A DNA stretch of 64,000 nucleotides from Methylocapsa palsarum (GTDB lineage Bacteria > Pseudomonadota > Alphaproteobacteria > Rhizobiales > Beijerinckiaceae), in NCBI RefSeq assembly GCF_900114285.1, contig NZ_FOSN01000012.1:52782-116781 (forward strand), in the 5' to 3' direction. Below the pieces are notes generated by a model. That model was not told the origin of the DNA and ran no database searches. It was given only the letters and a program-made list of their open reading frames with translations. The translations under genes and the position numbers were made by a program. Positions 36,141-44,989 of this stretch are shown here, piece after piece (the stretch's first letter is position 1; every line of letters begins with the position of its first letter).

Positions 36141-36669
36141 ACCTCCACGCGCACAAAAAGTATAAACTCACGATACCCCGTAAATCTTCACCCATTTGGG
36201 TCCGGAGTTACAATTTCCCGGAAACTTAACAAAGATGGCCTGACAATAAATTGTTTGGATAGTCTAATTGGGGCGCCTCGCATTTAAAAAATCAGGTGAT
36301 TTAACGCGAATGCAGAACGTCGAATGAGCTGTTTCGCCTGAGAATCGTCGCCTGAATCCAGGAGGCGAATAAGCAAGTAAATAGCATTGTAGTCCGCAAT
36401 TAGACAATATTCAAAATAGAAATGAATGATAAAAAACGTATGGTGATATACGACTTATAAAATATTATGCCAAGGCCGCTGCTAATTTTTAACAATCGCC
36501 ACGCGAAGTTGATTCGCCGCCAATTCATGTGAACCCCGGATCTGACGCCGGGAATCGCGCCTCGCTGAAGCTCGATCGCGCTTCAGGTTGGGCGCTTCAG
36601 GTTGCGCGGCCGTTTCAACCTGGCCTACATTCTGTCCAGACGGCGGGATTGGCGAAATGATTGACTTGA
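36141..36669 (+). other. AT-rich intergenic region
   Basis: About 530 bases with clearly lower GC than the surroundings, including long runs of A/T between 36360 and 36500. It separates a TetR gene (minus) from a TSUP permease gene (plus) and must hold both promoters. No gene or RNA is recognised. Confidence 0.5.
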
Positions 36670-37419
36670 ATGATTGATTTGGTGGTGGCCTTCGCCGCCC
36701 TCGCGGCGGGCTTCATCAATGCCGTCGCCGGCGGCGGATCCTTTCTGACCTTCCCGGCGCTCATAGCCGCCGGGCTGCCGCCTATCGACGCCAACGCGTC
36801 GAGCACGGTCGCGCTCTTTCCCGGCCAGATCACCACCGGTTTCGCCTCGCGCGACGGCGTGCGGGCGGCGATGATGGATCACCGGGTGAATGTGTGGGCG
36901 CTGGCCTTGATCAGTCTGGGCGGCGGCTTGCTGGGCGCGTTCCTGCTGCTGGCGACGCCGCAAGCCGTTTTCATCCAAATCGTGCCCTGGCTCATTCTGC
37001 TCGCCACGGCGATCTTCGCCGGGGGAAATTTCATCCGCTTCGGAAGCGGCAAGTTCCAGCTTGGTCCGTCCAGCATTCTCGTGGCGCAGGGCGTCGTGGC
37101 GATTTACGGCGGCTATTTTGGCGGCGGAATCGGCATTCTCATGCTGGCGGCCCTCACACTCTATGGTCTGCGCGACATCTGGCTGATGAACAGCCTGAAA
37201 ATACTCCTCGCCGTCCTTATGAACACCGCCGCCGTCATCACTTTTATCAGCGCCGGCCTCATTCACTGGCGACTGACGATGATCGTCGCCCTCGCCGCGA
37301 TCGCGGGCGGCTATCTCGGCATTTATGCGGCGCGCCGGGTGCCGTCGCAAATTGTCAAAAGTTTCGTCGTCGTCATCGGACTGATCCTGACGGTATATTT
37401 CTTTCTGAAACCGGCTTGA
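36670..37419 (+). CDS. TSUP (TauE/SafE) family membrane permease
   Basis: 249 residues with about eight membrane segments. FAALAAGFINAVAGGGSFLTFPALIAAGL at the start is the family hallmark (GG-S-F-L-T-x-P), repeated in inverse form around IYGGYFGGGIGILMLAALTL near 140. Such permeases move sulfite, sulfoacetate or similar anions across the inner membrane. The substrate is unknown. A quinone oxidoreductase gene follows 41 bases later. Confidence 0.9.
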   Translation: MIDLVVAFAALAAGFINAVAGGGSFLTFPALIAAGLPPIDANASSTVALFPGQITTGFASRDGVRAAMMDHRVNVWALALISLGGGLLGAFLLLATPQAVFIQIVPWLILLATAIFAGGNFIRFGSGKFQLGPSSILVAQGVVAIYGGYFGGGIGILMLAALTLYGLRDIWLMNSLKILLAVLMNTAAVITFISAGLIHWRLTMIVALAAIAGGYLGIYAARRVPSQIVKSFVVVIGLILTVYFFLKPA

Positions 37420-37460
37420 GCTGTGTCGCTTTCACGGCCTCGCACGCGCAGGAAACGATC

Positions 37461-38456
37461 ATGACTTTCATGCGGCAGGTTTACTTCGACGGAGCAGGGG
37501 GGCCGGAGGTGATCCGGATCGGCGAAGCCGAAAGACCCGCGCCGGGGCCGGGACAGGTCCTGATCAAGGTGGCCGCTGCGGGGGTCAATCGTCCCGACTG
37601 CATGCAGCGCGAGGGCGCCTATCCGCCTCCAAAAGGCGAAAGCGACATTCCGGGTCTGGAAATCGCCGGCAGGGTCGATGTTGTGGGCGACGGTGTCGTC
37701 TCCTTGCGGGAAGGCGACGACGTCTGCGCTCTTGTCGGCTCCGGGGGCTATGCGGATTACGCCCTCGCCGACGCGAGGCTTTGCCTGCCTGTCCCGAAAA
37801 GCCTCAGCGTGATCGAGGCGGCCGGCGTCCCCGAGACGTTTTTCACCGTGTACGACAATGTCTTCACGCGCGGGCGCCTCACGCCCGGCGAGACGCTCCT
37901 GATTCACGGAGGGTCGAGCGGCATCGGTTCTACGGCGATCCAACTCGCCAAGGAATTCGGAGCGACCGTCTTCGTTACGGCTGGGTCGGAAGAGAAATGC
38001 GCCTTCTGCCGCACGCTCGGCGCCGATGCCGCCATCAATTATCGCACCCATGATTTTGTCGAGGAGATCAAAAAAATGACCGGCAGGCGCGGCGTCGACG
38101 TCGTCCTCGACATGGTGGGAGGGACCTATCTTCAAAAAAACCTTTCGATTCTCGCACCCGAAGGAAGACTCGTTCAGATCGCCGCCATGCAATCGGGGAA
38201 GGTGGAGAATTTCGACCTCTGGCCGATTCTGCTGAAGCGCCTCACCTTCACGGGCTCGACCCTGCGGGCCCGAACGGTCGAACAAAAAGCGCAGATCGCC
38301 GCCGCATTGCGTCAAAATGTCTGGCCGCTGCTCGAAAAAGGCGCAGTGAAGCCGGTTGTTCATGCGACCTATCCGCTTGAATGCGCCCGGCAAGCGCATG
38401 AAATGATGGAATCCTCCGCGCATCTTGGTAAGATTTTGCTGGTGACCGGAAACTAA
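37461..38456 (+). CDS. NADPH:quinone oxidoreductase (PIG3-like MDR family)
   Basis: 331 residues from ATG 37461 with AGGAAACG upstream. The N-terminal catalytic domain has PAPGPGQVLIKVAAAGVNRPD; the cofactor domain has LIHGGSSGIGSTAIQLAKEFG near 150 and NYRTHDFVEEIKKMTG near 195. No structural zinc cysteines are seen, which fits the quinone oxidoreductase/PIG3 subgroup. It reduces quinones with NADPH in the cytosol. The frame is open farther upstream only as a shadow of the permease gene. Confidence 0.9.
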   Translation: MTFMRQVYFDGAGGPEVIRIGEAERPAPGPGQVLIKVAAAGVNRPDCMQREGAYPPPKGESDIPGLEIAGRVDVVGDGVVSLREGDDVCALVGSGGYADYALADARLCLPVPKSLSVIEAAGVPETFFTVYDNVFTRGRLTPGETLLIHGGSSGIGSTAIQLAKEFGATVFVTAGSEEKCAFCRTLGADAAINYRTHDFVEEIKKMTGRRGVDVVLDMVGGTYLQKNLSILAPEGRLVQIAAMQSGKVENFDLWPILLKRLTFTGSTLRARTVEQKAQIAAALRQNVWPLLEKGAVKPVVHATYPLECARQAHEMMESSAHLGKILLVTGN

Positions 38457-38511
38457 CCGGGCGGGCTTTCCCGGTTTCCCGCAATTGGTCGCTGTCGGAT
38501 GAGGAACGTAT

Positions 38512-38937
38512 ATGGACGTGATCATCTACCACAATAAGAAGTGCGGAACCTCCCGTAACACGCTGGGCCTCATCCGGAACGCGGGGATCGAGCCTCATAT
38601 CATTGAATATTTGAAAATGCCGCCGACTCGGCTGCTGATCAGCCAGCTCGCGGCCCGGATGGGAAAGCCCTTGCGCAGCCTGTTGCGCGACAAGGAGCCG
38701 GTCTTTCGCGAACAGGGCCTCGATAATCCGGCGCTCTCCGACGAGGCTCTCCTCGACGCCATCGAGGCCAATCCGATCCTTCTCAACCGGCCCATTGTCG
38801 TGACGCCGCTTGGGGTCCGACTTTGCCGTCCGTCCGAACTTGTTCTCGAGCTTCTGCCGCCCCAGCAGGGCGAATTCTTCAAGGAGGACGGCGAGCGAAT
38901 CATCGACGAACGCGGTCGTCACGTGGCGACAGGTTAG
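38512..38937 (+). CDS. arsC: ArsC-family arsenate reductase (glutaredoxin type)
   Basis: 141 residues, standard length. VIIYHNKKCGTSRNTL holds the catalytic Cys in CGTSRNT (about residue 11), followed by IIEYLKMPPTRLLISQLAA; LRDKEPVFREQGLD and IEANPILLNRPIVVTPLGVRLCRP carry the conserved Arg residues for arsenate. It reduces arsenate to arsenite using glutathione/glutaredoxin. No ars operon regulator or pump is next to it. Confidence 0.92.
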   Translation: MDVIIYHNKKCGTSRNTLGLIRNAGIEPHIIEYLKMPPTRLLISQLAARMGKPLRSLLRDKEPVFREQGLDNPALSDEALLDAIEANPILLNRPIVVTPLGVRLCRPSELVLELLPPQQGEFFKEDGERIIDERGRHVATG

Positions 38938-39275
38938 GGGCGGCAGGTTACAGATTAGGGGCGACAGGTTAAATGTCGGGAGCGGCCGGTTCTGTTCTGG
39001 GCGGCGCTTGACCCTTAAGGCGAAGTCCTTTACCTCACCAGTGCATGTCGCGTCTTCGGGCGCGGCGAACCATTGCGGCGGGAATTTTCCGCCCAGACGC
39101 ACCCGCGGCGAATCCTTCATTCATCCTTTTTCGTTAAAGGATTTCTTGAAGCGGCGAGCCTGTCGGCCTTGCTTTCGTTGAGCGAGGCAGAGGAGGGCGC
39201 GTTCCTCCGCCCAGCGGGCTGGAGGACGCGGTTTCGAACGAGCGGCCCGCTTCCGCTGAAGCTGGGTCGATCGTG
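38938..39275 (+). other. Intergenic region before rpsD
   Basis: About 340 bases. Just after arsC, a short imperfect tandem of about 14-17 bases (GGGGCGRCAGGTTA-like) occurs near 38935-38970. Further on CTTTTTCGTTAAAGG near 39126 may be promoter-like. No gene is supported. Confidence 0.4.
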
Positions 39276-39316
39276 CGCGTGTCCTTCCGCCTGCGCAACT
39301 CCTAAGAGGACACGCG
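39276..39316 (+). promoter_or_regulatory. Ribosome-site-sequestering hairpin in the rpsD leader
   Basis: CGCGTGTCCT (39276-39285) is the exact reverse complement of AGGACACGCG (39307-39316), with a 21-base loop. The right arm contains the ribosome binding bases AGAGGA and ends one base before the ATG at 39317, so the folded mRNA would block initiation. This could be S4 autoregulation or coupling to a trans-acting factor; only the pairing itself is seen. Confidence 0.65.
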
Positions 39317-39934
39317 ATGACAAAGCGCGCAGAAGCGAAGTACAAGATCGACCGCCGGATGGGCCAGAACATCTGGGGCCGTCCGAAAAGCCCGGTCAAC
39401 CGGCGCGAATATGGCCCGGGCCAGCATGGCCAGCGCCGCAAGGGCAAACTCTCCGATTTCGGCACCCAGCTGAAGGCCAAACAGAAGCTGAAAGGCTATT
39501 ACGGCAATATTTCCGAAAAGCAGTTCCGGAAATATTACGCCGAAGCCATTCGCATGAAAGGCGATTCCGGGGACAACCTGATCGGCCTTCTGGAGCGCCG
39601 CCTCGACGCCGTGATCTACAGGGCGAAATTCGTGCCCACCGTCTTCGCCGCCCGTCAGTTCGTGAACCACGGCCATATCAAGGTCAACGGGCGCCGCGTC
39701 AACATCGCCTCCTACCAGGTGAAGGTCGGCGATACGATCGAGATCAAGGAATCCTCGCGCGAGATCATTCTCGTTCTAGAGGCGAAGCAGCTCGCCGAAC
39801 GCGATGTGCCGGACTATTACGACGTCGATCATTCCAAGATGAGCGCCAAGATCACCCGGATTCCCTTGCCCTCGGAGGTTCCCTATCCCGTCGTGATGGA
39901 GCCCAATCTCGTCATCGAGTTCTATTCGCGCTGA
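39317..39934 (+). CDS. rpsD: 30S ribosomal protein S4
   Basis: 205 residues. It binds 16S rRNA early in small-subunit assembly. [15 protein letters not shown] and [17 protein letters not shown] start the N-terminal domain; [38 protein letters not shown] is the S4 RNA-binding domain; the end [14 protein letters not shown] is typical. It stands alone, not in the alpha operon, as is common in alphaproteobacteria. The leader hairpin is described separately. Confidence 0.97.
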   Translation: MTKRAEAKYKIDRRMGQNIWGRPKSPVNRREYGPGQHGQRRKGKLSDFGTQLKAKQKLKGYYGNISEKQFRKYYAEAIRMKGDSGDNLIGLLERRLDAVIYRAKFVPTVFAARQFVNHGHIKVNGRRVNIASYQVKVGDTIEIKESSREIILVLEAKQLAERDVPDYYDVDHSKMSAKITRIPLPSEVPYPVVMEPNLVIEFYSR

Positions 39935-39946
39935 TGAAACCTGCCC

Positions 39947-39970
39947 GCCGGCGCCGTTTCGGCGTCCGGC
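39947..39970 (+). terminator. Hairpin after rpsD
   Basis: GCCGGCGCCG and CGGCG-T-CCGGC form a 10-bp stem with one bulged T around a TTT loop, starting 12 bases after the rpsD stop. No T-run follows, so termination is possible but not certain. A second smaller stem CTGGGC/GCCCAG follows near 39979-39996. Confidence 0.4.
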
Positions 39971-40545
39971 GAGGTCTCCTGGGCGCATGGGCCCAGACGT
40001 GTCTCAAGGACCGGATCCCCCGGCCCTTGTTGCGGCATGCCCGCGACCAATCTGCACAACAAAAAGCGGGCCGCGCGATGGCTCAGGTTCCGCTTCGGGG
40101 TTGTCAAGACGGTTTAGCCGGGTTATGTTTTATCAAAGACTTTTCGGTGCCTAACACCGTACAGAAAGAATGCGTACGGCCACGAAATAGTTGAATTCGA
40201 GGCATTTGAGTATAATTTCTGCGCTACGCGCTTATTCTTGATTTTGCGTATGTCGAATGCGCGTTCAAATCTGGCGAATAAGACCAGATCAGATTAGCTT
40301 AAAATCACAAGATAAAGTCCTGCATGACGTAACCCCGGGGCTCTCCAGGCGTGACGCCAGAGCCGGACCGTCGAGGTGATTCTTTATAGTTTTGAGTTCA
40401 TGTTCATATGGTGGGACAACCCGCTTCCGGTCTTTCTGGATCGTAAGCGCGAGCAGCGGTCAGCTTCAAATCTTGGAGAACGGCGATTTTTCAAGCCAGC
40501 TTTGCCTCGCAACCGCGCGTTTTTGTTCCATCTGAGCGCAAATCG
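39971..40545 (+). other. Intergenic region before the first CgeB-like gene
   Basis: About 575 bases. GC drops between 40130 and 40330. A short inverted repeat ATCTGG/CCAGAT lies near 40267-40287. No gene is supported; the true start of the following gene may lie in its last part. Confidence 0.4.
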
Positions 40546-40584
40546 CTTCGGATAACCTATGTCGGTTCGAAATCCGGCACCAGT

Positions 40585-41613
40585 TTGCAGCGCAGTTTGG
40601 CGCTCGAGCGGCTGGGGCATGTCGTGTCGTGGGTGGATCCCTATGATTGGGTCAGTCCCTGGATGGGACATTGGCTTTTTCACGCCGGCGGATTTGGAAT
40701 CGGGCTGAAAATCAACCGTCCGATTTTCAAGGCGGTCGAGGCGTCAAGGCCTGACCTCATCTGGGTGGACCAGGGCGATTATCTCGACGCCCGCCTCATC
40801 TCCAGATTGCGCACCCTTTCGGTCCCGATCGTGAACTACACGGTGGATGATCCGTTTGGCGGACGGGACGGCCGGCGGTTCAACAATTATCTCCGGGCGT
40901 TGCCGTTCTACGACCTTCTCGCCGTCGTCCGCGAGGAAAACGTCGCCGAAGCCTATGCGCGCGGGGCGCGCAACGTGATGCGGATCTGGAGAAGCGCCGA
41001 TGAGGTGGCGCACCGGCCGCGCGCCCTGACCGACGAAGACTTCAGGAAATGGGGCAGCGAGGTCTGTTTCATCGGGACCTGGTTCCCGGAACGCGGGCCG
41101 TTCATGGCCGAACTCATCCGGGCGGGCCTGCCCTTGTCGATTTGGGGAGGGCGCTGGCAGAAGGCGCCGGAATGGCCCATTATCGCGCCTCACTGGCGCG
41201 GGCCGGGGCAGGACGATCCGGAGATTTACGCGCGCATCATCCAATGCGCGAAGATCTCGCTGGGCCTGCTGAGCAAGGGCAACCGGGACCGCCATACAAC
41301 GAGGAGCCTCGAAATTCCGGCGATCGGCGGATTGCTTTGCGCGGAGCGGACGGACGAGCATTGCGAGGCCTTTAAGGAAGGCGTGGAGGCTGTATATTGG
41401 AAGGACGCGCAGGAATGCGTCGAGCAATGCCGCCGGCTCTTGAGCGATGAGAACAGAATTGAAACCCTCAAGGCGCAGGGACACGAGCGATATGTTCGAA
41501 GCAATTACAACAACGAATCCGTTGTAGATTCCATTTTGAAGGCGGCCTTTCATCTCGATGGCGACAAACGCGAACCTGCGGGCGCCCCCCGGATCAAAGC
41601 TGAGGCTCGCTGA
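40585..41613 (+). CDS. CgeB-like glycosyltransferase (first paralogue)
   Basis: 342 residues from the TTG at 40585, but the start is doubtful. The next paralogue begins NLLYVGLDGGTSGQRIAALR, and the same motif here (RITYVGSKSGTSLQRSLALE) begins upstream of 40585, at about 40546, in an open frame with no ATG, GTG or TTG. Possible starts are a non-standard ATT at 40486 behind GGAG, or a 5' lesion. The C-terminal half has GTWFPERGPFMAELIRAGLP, then SLGLLSKGNRDRHTTRSLEI and the E-x-x-A motif of GT-B enzymes (Glyco_trans_1_2/CgeB). It likely adds a sugar to a surface glycan. Confidence 0.75.
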   Translation: MQRSLALERLGHVVSWVDPYDWVSPWMGHWLFHAGGFGIGLKINRPIFKAVEASRPDLIWVDQGDYLDARLISRLRTLSVPIVNYTVDDPFGGRDGRRFNNYLRALPFYDLLAVVREENVAEAYARGARNVMRIWRSADEVAHRPRALTDEDFRKWGSEVCFIGTWFPERGPFMAELIRAGLPLSIWGGRWQKAPEWPIIAPHWRGPGQDDPEIYARIIQCAKISLGLLSKGNRDRHTTRSLEIPAIGGLLCAERTDEHCEAFKEGVEAVYWKDAQECVEQCRRLLSDENRIETLKAQGHERYVRSNYNNESVVDSILKAAFHLDGDKREPAGAPRIKAEAR

Positions 41614-41699
41614 CGGATCGGTCGGGGATCGCCTTTCGCATCGCAAATGCGATTGTGCAGGCCAAGCCAGGCTGATAATCACGAGCTGTAAGAGATTGA

Positions 41700-41891
41700 T
41701 TTGACTGGCGCTCAGCGCCGCGGATCGAACTGGCGGAAAAGCTGCTTGGCTGGCGCCCGACGATCAATCTGGAGCTTATTCCGATCGGATTGAATCAATC
41801 CAATCGATCAGAAATCGCTCTGGACGAAGGTTTGAAGAATACGATCGGCTATTTCGACACGCTTTGCGCGAACGGGAAAGCGAAGTCGTGA
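41700..41891 (+). pseudogene. C-terminal remnant of a UDP-glucuronate decarboxylase-like gene
   Basis: An open stretch, closed upstream by TGA (41697-41699), reads RIELAEKLLGWRPTINL, then a 17-codon insert, then DEGLKNTIGYFDTLCANGK and TGA. Without the insert it would read GWRPTINLDEGLKNTIGYFD, the typical end of UXS/nucleotide-sugar epimerases. The insert is repeat copy E. The rest of the gene is absent. The family is recalled from motif, not aligned. Confidence 0.65.
41772..41820 (-). repeat. Dispersed palindromic element, copy E (short, in frame)
   Basis: A 49-bp form: GAGCTTATTCCGATCGG at the left and GAAATCGCTC at the right, joining the left end of the family to its AAATCGCTC block. It is flanked by TG on both sides. 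With one TG, 51 bases are added, so the frame of the surrounding remnant is kept. Confidence 0.8.
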
Positions 41892-41982
41892 GCCCTTTGG
41901 GCCAGACCGAGGTGTTGCCTTGCTGCGGGATCGCGTTCGATCCCGAAGGTGTCTTTGTCGGCGATTCCGGGTGTTATATCGC

Positions 41983-43023
41983 TCAGTTGAGTTGCGACAC
42001 CTCCGCCCGGACGCCTAACGCTTCATCAATGATTTTTGGAAGAAGGACCTTGTTGAAGTCGCCATTCTTGCGCACTCGGGCGAGACCAGCCGCCGCGATT
42101 GTCCTGATTTTTTCCGGATCAGCGAGAAGGGCGAGGCATTTGTCCGCGCAATCGTCGGGATCGTCCCAGAATACCGCCTCTTCGCCGTCTTTATACATCG
42201 CCATATGGTCCGCGGTGCGCTCGGCGCAGAAAAGCGTTCCTATCGCGGGGATTTCGACGCTCCTCGTCGTATGCAGATCGCCATATCCCTTGGAGAGGAG
42301 TCCAAGCGCTATGGACGCGCCGCGAATGGCTTTGGTGTAGAGTTCGCCCTCGAGGTTTCCCAACACAACACAGGAACGCAAACTGTCGTATTCTGGGGCC
42401 TTGTGCCAACGTTCGCCATATATCCGCAACGGGACGCCACGTTCAGCCAAACGTTTCAGAAGCGGACCGCGTTCTGGCATCCAGGTTCCGACGAAAACCA
42501 CGTCAGCGGCGAACCGCGCGAGGTCGTCCGCAGATAAGTCCACAGGCCGATGGATGACCTCGTCGGCGGGGGATCTCACGGCGAGGACTCGTCGCGCGCC
42601 TTTCGCGAGGGCGTCCTCCACCCGATAGTTTTTGGTCGTCACGACGAGATCGTAAAACGGCAGAGCCCGCCAAAATATACGCCAGCGCCGGCCGTCCCTG
42701 TCTGAATAGGGATCATCCTGATTGTAATTGACGACGACTTTGCCAGCTTTCTTGAAGGCTCGCACGACCTTCGGGCTGATGAGATCGCCATGATCGACGA
42801 AGACCATGTCGAACGACCGGCCCTTGAGTTTCGACAACATGTAGCGATCGACCAGCCAGTCGAAGCCGAGCAGCGCCGTCTTGATATGCCAATATCTGAA
42901 AAACTTGTTGTTCGGATATGCCCGGTATTGGTCGAAAACGGTCACCTCATGGCCGAGGCGCCTCAGCGCGGCGATCCTTTGACCCGACGTGCCGCCGTCC
43001 AGGCCGACATAAAGGAGGTTCAT
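41983..43023 (-). CDS. CgeB-like glycosyltransferase (second paralogue)
   Basis: 346 residues. NLLYVGLDGGTSGQRIAALRR starts the fold; FVDHGDLISPKVVRAF, NQDDPYSDRDGRRWRIFWRA, VGTWMPERGPLLKRLAERGV and IALGLLSKGYGDLHTTRSVE align by eye with the plus-strand paralogue at 40.6 kb, so the pair arose by duplication or joint transfer. The start ATG directly follows the flippase stop (TAGATG) with GGAG six bases upstream. It converges on the first copy across the UXS remnant. Confidence 0.88.
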   Translation of the reverse strand: MNLLYVGLDGGTSGQRIAALRRLGHEVTVFDQYRAYPNNKFFRYWHIKTALLGFDWLVDRYMLSKLKGRSFDMVFVDHGDLISPKVVRAFKKAGKVVVNYNQDDPYSDRDGRRWRIFWRALPFYDLVVTTKNYRVEDALAKGARRVLAVRSPADEVIHRPVDLSADDLARFAADVVFVGTWMPERGPLLKRLAERGVPLRIYGERWHKAPEYDSLRSCVVLGNLEGELYTKAIRGASIALGLLSKGYGDLHTTRSVEIPAIGTLFCAERTADHMAMYKDGEEAVFWDDPDDCADKCLALLADPEKIRTIAAAGLARVRKNGDFNKVLLPKIIDEALGVRAEVSQLN

Positions 43024-44373
43024 CTACTTCTCCAGCTTCGGGACGGCGGCGATCGCGGCGACGCCTGGAGCCTCGTCGATTTTGGGAGATTGTTTCGCGA
43101 GTTGGACGGCGGCCGTGACCAGCATGATGACGTTGACCAGGATCAGCGGAGCGACAATGCCGTTCAGGCCATAGCCCGGCGCGAGAAAATATCCGGCGAT
43201 CACGCCGAGCAGCGCTAGAAGACCGTAGGCGTGCGCGGTGACCACATGGCGGTTGATGGCCCCCAACGGAATGAACAATGTGGTCCAGAGCATTTCGAGC
43301 ACGACGGCAAGCATCAGGAGCCCGAAAAAAGGCTGCACCAGCTTGACCTGATCTTTGGTCCAGAACGCGATCAGCCATCCGCCAAGAAAGGAGAGGGAGA
43401 CATAGAACAAGGCGGCCAAAACGAGCGCAGCCATGAAATGGAGGAAGGTCAGACGCCGGAACAATGCGTAATTGCCCAATCCGAACAGCCTGGAATATTC
43501 AGGCATGATCGCCGCGCCGATCGTGTTTGTCGCGGTGGTTCCAAGCCGCGCCAGAGTGCGCGACGTCGAAAAAACAACGACGCCGACTGGATTGGCCACC
43601 ATGCCGAGGACGATGACGGGCCCGCTGATCATGAAGGCCTGACCAAAAGTCTGCGACATGAAGCTGACGGACGGGTGAAACAGCCGGGCGATTTCCTGAC
43701 GGGAGGCATGAGACCAGCCAAGTTTCAACCATGGCGCGATCGTTCGGAGCCAGAGCAGGATTGCGACAATGAAGGCCGCGCTTTCAACGGCCGCCATTGT
43801 GGCGACGAGAACAAAACTGCCGCCAAGAACCGCAAAACCGGCTATGACCGCGCCGGCCAGCAACCTGGAGGTGCCGGTGATCGCAATTTCCGTCGCCGGC
43901 CGTCCCGAAGCCCGGATCGCCGCGGAGGAAAGCCCCATAAATTGACAAATGATGACGTTGAGGCTGAGCAGGAACAAGACGAGCTTCGCCTGGTATTCCG
44001 GCAATGCTCCGAGGTCGAAGATGGAGCCCAAGGGGACGAAAAAAAGGATCGCGCCAATCAGGACGATGACGGCTGCGCCGACGATGGCCATGAGAACGAA
44101 AACGCTCTGGTAGGTCACCAGGGCGCCATGGCTGTCGCCTTTCGCGGCCTTGATGGTCATCTCGTTTTTTGCGCTCAGCGTGAAGCCGAAGTCGCTGAAC
44201 ATCAAATAGGTCGGGACCGCCGATAGCAACAGCCATACGCCGTAGGATTGGGCGCCCCATGCGTGAAGCAGGATTGGCACCAGCATGATCTGAACGCCGA
44301 CGTTGACGATCTGGCTGTAGATCTGAGCGCCGAAGCTAAAGCCGACCCGCCGGAGCGAACTGTTTGATTTCAT
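43024..44373 (-). CDS. Polysaccharide flippase (Wzx/MATE-like)
   Basis: 449 residues with about twelve membrane segments. It starts SSLRRVGFSFGAQIYSQIVN and carries GVWLLLSAVPTYLMFSDFGF, typical of O-antigen/polysaccharide flippases that turn lipid-linked repeat units across the inner membrane. The C-terminal half (for example GALRINRHVVTAHAYGLLA-like segment near 375) is also hydrophobic. It is directly followed by the CgeB-like gene. No Wzy polymerase is seen close by. Confidence 0.85.
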   Translation of the reverse strand: MKSNSSLRRVGFSFGAQIYSQIVNVGVQIMLVPILLHAWGAQSYGVWLLLSAVPTYLMFSDFGFTLSAKNEMTIKAAKGDSHGALVTYQSVFVLMAIVGAAVIVLIGAILFFVPLGSIFDLGALPEYQAKLVLFLLSLNVIICQFMGLSSAAIRASGRPATEIAITGTSRLLAGAVIAGFAVLGGSFVLVATMAAVESAAFIVAILLWLRTIAPWLKLGWSHASRQEIARLFHPSVSFMSQTFGQAFMISGPVIVLGMVANPVGVVVFSTSRTLARLGTTATNTIGAAIMPEYSRLFGLGNYALFRRLTFLHFMAALVLAALFYVSLSFLGGWLIAFWTKDQVKLVQPFFGLLMLAVVLEMLWTTLFIPLGAINRHVVTAHAYGLLALLGVIAGYFLAPGYGLNGIVAPLILVNVIMLVTAAVQLAKQSPKIDEAPGVAAIAAVPKLEK

Positions 44374-44420
44374 CTGTTCAATTGTTCCGATGGAGAGCGC
44401 TGATATAGGACGGAGCGGGG

Positions 44421-44975
44421 CTAGACGCCGGCGAGGGCCAGACGCCGGGCGACGACTTCGCTAACCTCGATAAGATCGCCGCAGACGGGAGCCGCTATTG
44501 AACGCGCATAGTCCGCCTCCTTGGCCCCGTATCCTGTTGTGACCAAAATCCCTGTGGCTCCGACCGCGGCCGCAAGATCGATATCGCACCGCTTGTCGCC
44601 GATCATGAAGGATTTCGAAGGGTCGAGAGAGAGGTCCTGGCACGCGGCGCGGATCATGCCGGGCAGAGGCTTGCGGCATGCGCACTTATCGAGCGGATCA
44701 TGCGGGCACATGTACCACCCCGCGATGGTCACGCCTTCTCGCGCCAGCAGTTCTCTGAGCTGGTCCTGAACCGCCTGCGCCTGAGCGAGGGAGAAGTAGC
44801 CGCGTCCGACGCCGGACTGATTCGACACGACGACCAGCGGAAGCATGTGGGCGCTCAACGCCAGCAAACCTTCGGACGCCCCTTGCAGGAGCTTCACTTC
44901 GGCGGGATCATCGAGGTAATTTTTCTCTTCAATGATGGTGCCATCGCGGTCGAGGAAAATTGCGGGTTTGAGCAT
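44421..44975 (-). CDS. gmhB: D-glycero-D-manno-heptose 1,7-bisphosphate 7-phosphatase
   Basis: 184 residues from ATG 44975, where the fold starts. LKPAIFLDRDGTIIEEKNYL has the HAD DxDGT motif; VVVSNQSGVGRGYFS, CPHDPLDKCACRKPLPGMI (the zinc-binding Cys/His) and FMIGDKRCDIDLAAAVGA complete the class. It makes the 1-phosphate for ADP- or GDP-heptose. Other heptose genes are not in view except a heptosyltransferase-like gene 14 bases upstream. Confidence 0.93.
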   Translation of the reverse strand: MLKPAIFLDRDGTIIEEKNYLDDPAEVKLLQGASEGLLALSAHMLPLVVVSNQSGVGRGYFSLAQAQAVQDQLRELLAREGVTIAGWYMCPHDPLDKCACRKPLPGMIRAACQDLSLDPSKSFMIGDKRCDIDLAAAVGATGILVTTGYGAKEADYARSIAAPVCGDLIEVSEVVARRLALAGV

Positions 44976-44989
44976 GCCAGGCGACAAAA

